A stretch of DNA of 64,000 bases from Lamellibrachia satsuma (Eukaryota > Annelida > Polychaeta > Sabellida > Siboglinidae). This document shows positions 21,901 to 33,500 of this stretch, piece by piece. The stretch lies in assembly GCA_033239005.1 (NCBI GenBank), contig BSQZ01000061.1, positions 2,191,501 through 2,255,500 of the forward strand, read 5' to 3'. Position 1 is the first letter of the stretch, and each line of letters opens with the position of its first letter. The position numbers and the translations under genes were made by a program. The notes under the pieces were generated by a model. The model did no database searches and was not told the origin of the DNA. It saw only the letters and a list, made by a program, of their open reading frames with translations.

Positions 21901-24900
21901 CAGGCACCATGTATGCACCGTATCTGTGCACCGTGTAGTGCTCCATGCACAGTGCTCACCAGAAGGCATTTGTTGCTCTAGGGAGTTGTCAAACAGTTAG
22001 GCACATTCTTTAGCCTAACTGCTTTCAAACAATTCCCACAATGTCAGTGAGGTGGCTATTCTATTTTGGGGCGTAGAACTGCAACTTAAGCAACTATTTG
22101 CTACCAATTTATCTCATTATTTTGACAATTCCCACTGACCCTATCAATCTAAAATTAGATTTCAATATGAGAAAGCCATTATGAGATATTAAGGCCAAGA
22201 TTGTGATGTCACATGTAATTTACTTACCACTGGCGCCTCTGGTGGAGCGATACGCAGGCCTTGCGAGAGAATTCCAGCGTAGTTGGCCGTGCCTGAGCCG
22301 TGCCACAGCAACTGACGGTTGTTTAAAGCCTTGAATGGCTTGTAACGTTTACGTTCACCCTCACACTCTACCTTGAATATCTATAAACACAGATCATCAT
22401 CAAAGTGAACTACATGCCTGGAACCAACACCTACCTTGAATATCTATTAACACAGATCATCATCAAAGTGAACTACATGTCTGGAGCCAACACCTACCTT
22501 GAAGATCTATAAACACAGATCATCATCAAAGTGAACTACATGCCTGGAGCCAACACCTACCTTGAATATCTATTAACCCTTTTAACACTTTCAACTGCCG
22601 AAAATGGTTGTTGTCGAATATCCTCATAATGGCCACATATGGCTTTGCATAGAGGCCAGGACCAATTTTCGTATAACAATTAGTATCTGACATGAGAACA
22701 ACTAGTATCAATCGAAAGCTGATTGATTCTTCTTTCCGTCTCATATTTATTCATGACCGGTTTCAAAGATAACTAGTGAGACCATAGTTTAGAAAACACA
22801 TGATATAGTTGGTGTCCACATTTGGCAATTTGACTACTCTCTGCACAATAAATAAAAGGATAAACCAATGGAAAGTTCCGTGATTGACCTTTTCGAATAA
22901 ATTTACACGAATAACCTGACTTTATGCAGGGAATGAGAGTTGTGATTACAAAACACGTGCTGTGGCTCCGTTCCCTGCCACTTGTTGACACATGTCCACC
23001 ATCTTGTTGTCTCGCCGCCTCTCACTTCTGTTACATCGCATTATTTCAAGTTTCAGCGTCAATATTTTGACAAAACAACATAAGTGAATTATGTTATTAT
23101 ATTAGTTAGACAGAATGACTTTGCAGGCGTCTTTGAGATGAATATTCAGCGAGTTGCCAGGGGGATTTGCGTTGTTGGTGGCAACCGGCTCTGCGACGAT
23201 AAATGTGGTTTTTAGCCTGTCTGAGGCAGCCTAGTTCAAAGCTGGCAAAAATCTTTAAAATAAAAACTTTTCAACATAATTGATTCCTTTTTCTTTTATA
23301 TTGCAGTTACCATGTATAGCTACATTTGTCTCATTTGTCTCATTATAGCGACTCAGTAATTATCTTGTGAAAAAAACTGAATTGTCTTGCCTTGGTGAAA
23401 TTCAGGAGTAATAACCCTTGATTAAATGATGTGATGTTTATTATCATAGTATTACCAACAAATTGTAATAGGCATAGACGATGTAGAAACTGTTGATAGT
23501 TTAACTTATCTAGGCTCAGTTATGGATGCAGACAAAGGTTCAGCAGCAGATATAAGTGCACGCCTAAAGAAAGTGAGAGCAGCCTATTATAAACTGAGGA
23601 AAGTGTGGGCATCAGACCAATACAGAAGGAAAACAAAACTCAGAATCTACAAAAGCAATGTGATGTCGGTTCTAATATAAGCCATATGTAATTGTAATAA
23701 AGCATTTCATTAGCAATAAAATAATACCTCATTCATATTTTTATGATGATTATTAGTAAAGTTATGATTTTTTAAAGTAACTGTACTACAGAGGATTACC
23801 ACAGAGCATGGCTAGGCCTGGGTAATAAGAGGAAACTGAAATTATTTTCACCATGACAATCAAAGGTTAACATACATTAAAAGCCTCATTTTAACAACAT
23901 ATTTGTGGTTATTGCATTGCTAGAGTTTGGGGAAATGTAACTAAGATTCCCTGACATGTACTACTCCTAAAATGCAAATGCAGTGACAACAGTGGGCAAA
24001 TAAAAAAATTTTTTATAAATTATTTTCTGTTTGGTGGTGTTGCACCTTAATTTAGCATGTATTCACGAAAAACCATCTTGAAATGGGAAACTTGACTTGA
24101 CAAATAAACAGATTTGAATACACAGCTTTCATCTGTACATATATAATATACAACCCATGTAAATAACCTCTGCATTAGCCGAGGAAATATAGCCCGACAT
24201 ACATGTTAAAAATCTGCTTCCATTTCCAACAATGCCCGTGGAGAACTGGGTAAAGTGACGGGACAACATTTATATACACGTTAGGCTATGCTTAAAGACT
24301 GTCTCTCACCTCCTGCACATTGAGGCCATACTGGTTGTGTGTAGACGCATGTGTGTTGGCCACATATTCCGTCAGTCTCTTGTATTCCTCGCTCTCCTTG
24401 TCTAGAGGCTACAACAAGTCAAGACCATCTCCAGTCAACTCTACCAAACTTTATCTAGCTCCTTCCTCAATCCATTTAGCCCATTGCGAATCAGGTTCGT
24501 TGAAGTTCATGCCTGTAATATGTGAATAGCTTACATAATGTGCACAGTCGGTCTAACAGAAGAGTGCATATTTTGTTAACACCAACAAAGGAATTGGCTT
24601 CGATCATCAGATGAGGTAACTTGCAAGTGTAAATAGCTTTATGTCATAGCACATCAAAAATAATTTAATAGTTTGTCACTGGGGTTTTATAATACAACAG
24701 CAACATAGCATATTAATAAGTGGTGCATATCAAGAAGTGACATATCTAGATATATTCATATAATTCTATATATTCTAGCCACAATGAGTACCTCTAACAA
24801 TTCAGACATCTTTCTGGTTACGGTTGAATGTTTTGAACTACTACCTATGCAGCAATAACTCCATATATTATGGTCAATATGGACTAACAGATTTTCTGAT

Positions 24901-27288
24901 GCACAACCTTTCCGATCAATAAAAGATGTGGAGACTTCAACAAAACTTAAAATCACAACTTTTAAGTAAATCCCACTGCATTTATCTTCAGTCCGTAAGC
25001 ACACTGACCTATAGATCTGTCTTAAGCAAGTCCGCTGACCTATATATATAGGTCTTAAGTAACCTCTATATATATCAATCTTAGGTATACCCACTGACCT
25101 ATAGATATGTCCTAAGTAAGCACACTGACCTGTAGATCTGTCTTAAGTTTCTCATAGTGTAAGTCTATTGGGTCTTTGGTGCTCTCGTCTCCAGCCGTCA
25201 GCATGCTGTAGGCGATCTCAAAATCAAGTAGATTCTGCAGCATCTCCGTCTTCATCTACAATGGACAACATCACAATATCACAGACACACAAAAGTGATG
25301 AGTTGTTGGTCATAGCAACTACGAGTGGTAAAAATGTTGTGTTAATTAATATATATCAATAAGGGGTTGATCCACAGTTTGGCATTGATGGGGGCAGGTG
25401 GGTGTAACTATCAACATTCAAACCTACCCCAACATATTACACGTAAACAGAAATGTTAGCCAAACATTTTTTGGGGGTCACAAAAAGCATAAAATATAAT
25501 AGTACATGCCACGATATATCCACACCTGCAAATAATGTGAAACAAATTTTCATGTTGTAATTGCACCATGGCTGAATGCATCCCAAAGAAGTGGAGTTGT
25601 TGGAAGAAACAGGTCTGTGAGAGGGTGAAGTGTAAGGCACATTGAGTGGTCCTACAGACTGGATACCGCATTATATCAGAAGTCACCTTTACCTTTTATA
25701 CCAACAAGTCTCTGGCTGCAGCAAGTTCATGGAAACTGGATGACTTCACAGGACACGTCGCACTTATCAACAGTACACAATGTGCTTCTACTTGAACTAA
25801 CGACCTTTTCAGCTAAAATATATGGTTGCATTATAAGAAATAAGGCATTCACACAACTTACTTTTATAGTCTCTGTACTGCTGAGTACAGGGGGTTTCTT
25901 CATGCCAAAGTCATGAGGGATGAGCGTGTAGAAGCGATTTGAGGCGTCTAGAAACTGTGTCGGTGTTCCGCCTTTCTCAATCAGCTGCAAGCAGACTCCA
26001 AGTGAGAAACTACTCCCACTCTATATTCCCTCATCTTGTGGCAACCATGGCAAAACATCACGTCTAAAAACGATCCCATTAAAGCATACACAGACTTACA
26101 AGTTATGAAACAGCAATGTTCAACCAATTCTACAATGTTTCCTAAAGTTGAACTTTTTAATTTGTTGGTAGAACGCTGGTAATGTTTTAACCAATGTACA
26201 AAATATTCCCAACCAAACAACAGTAGCATGGTACACTGGTCCAGTTTACATGACAGTAGCATGTTAAACTGGCCCAGCTTACATGACAGTAGCATGTTAC
26301 ACTGGTCCAGTGAACATAACAGTAGCATGTCAAGCTGGTCCAGTTTACATAACAGCAGCATCTTACACTGGTCCAGTTTACATAACAGTAGCATCATACT
26401 ACTGTCACAATGGTCCAGTTTACATAACAGTAGCATGGTACACTGGTCCAGTTTATATAACAGTAGCACATCACACTGGTCCAGTTTACATAACAGTAGC
26501 ATGTCACATCGGTCCAGTTACATAACAGTAGCATGTTACACTGGTCCAGCTTACACAACAGTAGCATATTACACTGGTCCAGTTTACATAACAGTAGCAT
26601 GTTACACTGGTCCAGCTTGTGGTTTCAGTCCATGTTGTGCACATGCACCAGTATATCATAAGCACATACACAGTGCTGCTCACCGTTTTGTTGCATCTGA
26701 CTCAAGCAGCTGAAATTTGTAGTAGGAGTTTGTGCCTCGGACAAGGTCAACTAATCCGAGAACGGCGTTGTAGAGTTCATCCTTAACCTTCAGCACATGG
26801 GCTTTGTCCTCAAGACCTGTAAATGTATCGTAAATAGCATACTCAATAATAGCAGCCTCAAGTGTGTGTGCGTGCGTGTGAGGCACGGATTAATTAAATT
26901 GTTAACTGAATTAATTAATTAACTATTCCAGAAAGACTAATTTAATTTAATTAACTTTAACAAAAGGGGTTCATTTAATTTAACTGAAAAATTCCCAATT
27001 AACTCTCAATTTAGTGCTCATTTAACAGTTGATACTACTGGATAGTTCACAACTATGTTGTCCAGGTGTTTACAGAAGGCCTACAGTCACAACATAGATG
27101 CACACAGACACTGTCTGAACCAACTGGGCTGGTCATTCAGGCACCTGTGAATTGGAGGGAAGGCCTAGATAATAGAATGCTGTCTGATAGGGTGATAAGT
27201 TGATGGCTAATCTTGGCTTCAGCAAATTTCTGTTTGAAGTAAACATTTGGGGCTGACAACCTGCAACCAAGTGGACCTATGGCGTCAA

Positions 27289-27353
<65 letters not shown>

Positions 27354-27361
27354 TGTGGTGT

Positions 27362-27421
<60 letters not shown>

Positions 27422-27441
27422 TGTGGTGTGGGTGTGGGTGT

Positions 27442-27527
<86 letters not shown>

Positions 27528-30500
27528 ATATAACCGTTAATGGGGAGATGTAGAGAAAGGTAATATAGTTTAAGTTTGGGATCTTTTTACAGTGCCAACT
27601 CAAATCAAAAGCAAGCCAATTCTAGTGATGCATAAAAAATAGTGTATACATAGTGTGCAAAGGAGAAACCTAATGATTTAGTATAAAACACTGCATAAAT
27701 AATAACTTGGCGCATATAAATTATGTATGTAGTTACCTGGTTTTGTTAATTTGTTGGTTGAATATAGGAGGAAACCCCCTTACACCTGCAAATCTGCAGC
27801 ACAACATCTCAATCCTTTCAGATTTTTTTTACAAGTATCTACAACTTTTAAAATGTGATCAAATGCCCCATGAATAAATGTCTTGGCATGTAAATATTGC
27901 ATGAGCAAATCTCTTTCCAACAAAGTTACATAACAAATTTCTGTTACAAGTCTTGTGATTTTAAAAATGTTTTAAATGTGTAAACATTTCTACTAACTTT
28001 AATTATTAATTGAATAGAATTAATTGTTTATTTAATTTAATTGAAGAATTTGGGAGGTTAATTTAATTGGAGAATTTCCGAGTTAATTGTAATGTAGTTA
28101 ATTAACTTTTAAAGTTAGTTGCCCCATGCTTGGTTTGTGTGTGTAAGTGCCACATAGAATACATGAAAATGACTTGTTCACCATAGCACCATTATTCATC
28201 ATGAATAGGTAATTTACAAATATCAGTCATAAAAAGTAAGATGCTCTACTTTCGACCAATTATGCATAGTTTATTGGTTCAGGTCCATAAAACACGAGAC
28301 AGAAAAATACAATGTAATGTTGCTAGAATCGATCTATCAATTACCCGAGTCTGGATCTACTGCTGCACCTCCTTTCACCGTCATCTTCATCGTCGACGGA
28401 ACGCTCTTTGTGAACATTTTTTCTGTAAAATAATGGCAACCACAAATATAAACTTTTATTACTTTCTTTTAACATTTTACACTTTCAGGATCTCTGCTGA
28501 TTTCCAGAACCAAAATTCAAGAAATGTTGCACATTATGATTGTTATATGGGTAACAACACCAAAGACATCTATGATATCACTTATGAATAAAGACTCCAG
28601 TTAAACACTGTAACAACCTGTTGACAGCCATTACTCCCACTGCCCTTGGGAGTAATGGGGGCAGTGTGAAGGGAGCAGTCAGTTTCTCTGGGGAGACTTT
28701 GTGACAGACAGTCAACACTGCAGACAGCCTGTGTATCTGCCTCCCGTATCAGGTCAACATTCTTACCATGGCTAACATCTCATGTACGCCGAGTTAGTAG
28801 AACTTAGAAACTATTAAATTAGCCATAAAAGATTTCTAAATGTGAATCAGTTGGAATATTTCAACAGATCTCCCTGAATGTGTGTGCCAGATGGATACAG
28901 TAACCATGGCAGCACAAACCGTCTCCTAGTCAGGATGTACACTTAGAATGTTAGGTTCTGCATGGGACAACACGTTTCTTCAATTTAAATATTTAAGGTG
29001 AATTTTTTTAATTTAAGGAAATTAATCTATTGAAATAAATGTATTCAATATACCCCAGGGCAGGTCTTAACAAGATATGTAGACCAATGACAGTGGGCGT
29101 ACCTTCCTTCTCTTTTCTCTTTGTGCTGACACTCTTCATTGGCCCATCAACCGCATCACCCAGTCGATCCAGTGGCTGAACAAGGAGTAAACAACACCTT
29201 TTGTAAGAATTGGCAGCAATAAGACCTTCTTTAGTCTAGGAATCACGTTTTAATCACACAAAAATTAATCATTGTGCATAAATCACTAAGACTGGTACTG
29301 ACGAGAAAACCCACGACACATAGATTTTCGATTTAGTTATAACTGTCTTTGAGGGACCTACTTTTACTTTTGATGGAAAATTGGAAAAAAGAAAAACAAA
29401 TGAAATAAGTTACAGTAATATGATGATCTCACAACATTGACGCAAGGCACTAAATGAAGCTGATTTCAACAGGGCAGTAGCCATTTCATTTACGGCTGTA
29501 TTTTCACTGAAAAAAAACATTGTCTATTTATGATCAAAGTTGATATGGGTGCTGACTTTGAGCATAGTTGATATGGGTGCTGGCTTTGAGCAAGGTTGAT
29601 ATAGGTGCTGACTTTGAGCACAGTTCATATGGGTGTTGACTTTGAGTATAGTTGATACGGTGCTGGCTTTGAGCACAGTTGATATGGGTGCTGGCTTTGA
29701 GCACAGTTGATATGGGTGCTGACTTTGAGCACAGTTCATATGGGTGCTGGCTTTGACCACAGTTCATATGAGTGCTGACTTCAAGCACAATTCATATGGG
29801 TGCTAGCTTTGAGCATGGTTGATATGGGTGCTGACTTTGAGCACGGTTGATATGGGTGTTGACTATGCGCACAGTTCATATGGGTGCTGACATTAAGCAC
29901 AGTTCATATGGGTGCTGATTTTGAGCACAATTCATGTGGGTGCTGACTTTGAGCACAGTTCATATGGTTGCTGACTTTGAGCACAGTTCATATGGGTGCT
30001 GACTTTAAGCACAGTTCATATGGGTGTTGACTTGGAGCACATGCTGGCAGTTTTGAGTTATGACAGCCAAGGTGACACACAGGTTGATATAATTCAACGT
30101 TTCCTGTAATGGGATGATGAGGGTAAACAATATTAGTTTTGTGCAGCGTCAGCTGCGTCATACATCAGATCATCTCTTATATTCACAGTGCAATACAGCA
30201 ACACGAAAATACGGCAGCAGACAAAATGTATGACTGCCACAAAGCGTACCTGACTGCCACAAGACGTACCGGACTGCCACAAGATGTACCCAACTGCCCA
30301 AGAAGTACCTCATTGCCTCAAGATGTACCTCACTGATCCAAGATGTATCTGACTGCCCCAAGACGTACCTCACTTGCCCAAGACGTATTTGACTGCACCA
30401 AGAAGTACCTCATTTACCCAAGATGTACCTCACTGCCCCAAGACATACCTGACTGCCCCAGGACGTGCCTCACTGCCACAAGATGTACCTCACTGCCACA

Positions 30501-33500
30501 AGATGTACCTCACTGCCCTAAGATGTACTTCACTGCCCCAACACGTACCTTACTGCCCCAAGATGTACTTCACTGCCCCAAGACGTACCTCACTGCCCCA
30601 AGAGCAGATGGAATGTTGTTTAATGAGTAGAGCTGCACCACCTTTCTTGACTGCTTCGACAAATCCAACGTCAACAACCTGGATATCACCGTCTTTGGCT
30701 TCTTTCATCAGCTTGCTGTTCTTCTCTACCTCCGCTGTGAGGAACAACACGCATTCTTAATGAAACCATTCCGTGCATCGTTACATGTATAATTCAATAC
30801 ATTTTTGTGTTTAACTATCTTGAATTTGAACAATTATCTTACCTCTACGCGAAATCTTAAGTCGAGAAATAAAAAAAATTGTATTAACTATCTTTCATAT
30901 ACCTAATTAGCATGCAGATTTTTTTCATATAAACAAACTACACAAATACTCAACGTGCCTTTGATACTGATGCAGGCAGCCGTTTTCTTGTCGACCTTCG
31001 TGACGACATTTCCTCCCGTTTCGGTGATTGCCCGAGTCACTTCTTTTCGGGGTTTCTCCATCTTCCCAATAACGACAAACTTCATTCCATTCAGGGGTTT
31101 GTTCCCACCGGCATCCCCAGCCCCAGACATACTCGCTTCGGTTACGGCTGGGAAGACTCTGTCCCTTTTTACGTACTTGTACTTTTTTCTGAAGAAAAAT
31201 ACATTCATATTTCCTTCTGAATTTATGGTTACCATGGCAGTAATGGCTGTTGAATCCGGCGGAAATCACAATGGTAACTTGCTTATATCTACTTCAAAAA
31301 AGCCTGCAACATCATTCTGTCTGAACTATAACATGATTCGCTAATGCTGTCATGCAATTTACCGAAATATTGACGTGGAAACTTGAAATAATCCGGCCTA
31401 AAGTGAACCAACACAGAACAAAGTAGGAAAACAAAATGGTGGATTAGTAAATAAAAAGCCCAGAGCAGCCAAGACAACATGTGTTTGTAAAGACGATGCT
31501 CTTTCGCAGTATATAACCAGCTCACTCAGTCACATATATTTGAATAGGCCAATCACAGAACTTTCCTAAGGTATAATGTGTGACATATTCAGATACCATG
31601 AATGGAAGCATAGTAAAAGCAGCCAAATATGGGCACAAACTATATGACATGTCTTGTAAGCTAGATTGTTACTACCAGGATAACTATCATTTGATTATGC
31701 TCAGAAAAATATGAGACAGAAAGACTAGTGACTTGGCTTTCCAATGACACCATTTGTTTCTGTGTGAGGCACTATTGACAACAACAAGAATTGTTACTCC
31801 ATACCAAAATCTACCCGAACACATTACGCACTGATCGTGTGGGACAAATTCGGCCCTGTGGTCCCTCCTAGGGTTAAAAAAGGGTGAATTAAATGTATTT
31901 AGTATTTCAACTATGAATTATGTACAAACTATTCAATTGGAAATCTTCAACTGTGATAACGAGTGTTTGGAATAAAATTCCAGAGCGCCAATTCCAACTT
32001 CAAACCTTGGATTTCACCTAAAGTAAAATATTTATAAATATTAAAGGTAAATATGATAATTAAGTTGGCCTTAAATGGAGAGAATACCTGTCATTTAAGG
32101 GAATTTTGGACAGCATTCACAACAATCTCTGTATTTACATATTAATAAAAATGTAACCACCATAAACGTGAAAACATCCCAAAGCCTGCAGTAGCGTCTC
32201 TGCCTTACTGCTTGTTAGGATTCCCTTTTTACATCTCAGCCTATTTTGTTGATGACTGAAGACAACAATTGGCGGTAGAGGCACTCACAGACAAGGAATG
32301 TCTTTGTACTCAGCGTCGATGACAAACAGCTTCCTAGGTGGTTTCTCGACCACAGCTTGACACTTTGTCCACTCGGTGGCATCACCTGTACATCTGTAGC
32401 CACTGGCAGGACAGATAAGAGCAGACTGTGAAGACAACTACTTCTCTTACAATGACAAGTATCAAACATAAGTTGCCCAATATCTGTAGAACTACAGGGT
32501 GTTCCTAAAACTGTACAGCTAGAGGGTGTTCCTAAATTATCTTTCTTATTTGAATGTCAATAAAAATAATTAAAAATAACAAATAGACATACAAGCATGC
32601 AGTTTGCACCATCTAGTAATCCAACCCAAAGAATGTTTTGTCACATGTCGGTAGACTTCCATGCATGTGCCACTGACGACTCTTAAGATACCTAACCAAC
32701 ATTCTCTTCCAGCCCAAGTTTACTGCAAGTCGTCTACAGTCACACAGGTGGAGGGTTTAACTCAACCTGCTCAAGATATGATGCGACTACTGCAGCATCA
32801 CTGACCTGCTGTACTTGAGTTGGCCGCCACATTCAGCACACGGCTTTAGTGCACCAAAGAACATAACGTCTGTGAGTGCATCAAGTACCTAAAAAACCAA
32901 TATGACGTCTGTGAGTGCATTAAGTACCTAAAAAAACAACATGACGTCTGTGAGTGCATTAAGTACCTAAAAAACCAACATGACGTCTGTGAGTGCATTA
33001 AGTACCTAAAAAACAACATGACGTCTGTGAGTGCATTAAGTATCTAAAATAAACAACATTTGTCTGTGAGTGTATCAAGTACCTAAAATAAACATCATGA
33101 CTTAGAGTTAGAAATATATAGAAGAAATGAAGATGGCAGGGAAGACCTACGACTGAACTCGACTGGCTCACCCAAGACCGAGTGTGAAGTATGGTCATAT
33201 AGAAGAGATGAAGATGGCATGGAAGACCTATGACTGAACTCGACTGGCTCACCCAAGACCGAGTGTGAAGTATGGTCAATGTTTACCAACAAAATGTAAA
33301 ATAATAATATACGAAAAGCATTTGTCTGACAAAAGTTTTATAGTTAGAAATAAATTTCAATCATATGAAAGAAATGTAAAATATGCTCACAGTGTAAAAT
33401 ATGGAGCAACTGTTAGTGTTACCATAACATGCAAGAAACTACATCAGGAATATAAAGAGAAACAGGAGCCACAAATATGTAGGAAGAACAGTGGAGTAAA

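Noticed and set aside
27137..27603. Long His-Thr and Cys-Val frames
   Set aside because: Produced by the (TG)n tract on both strands.
31289..31525. Minus frame of 78 residues in the PARP1 intron
   Set aside because: No splice sites that keep phase with the neighbouring exons and no family match.
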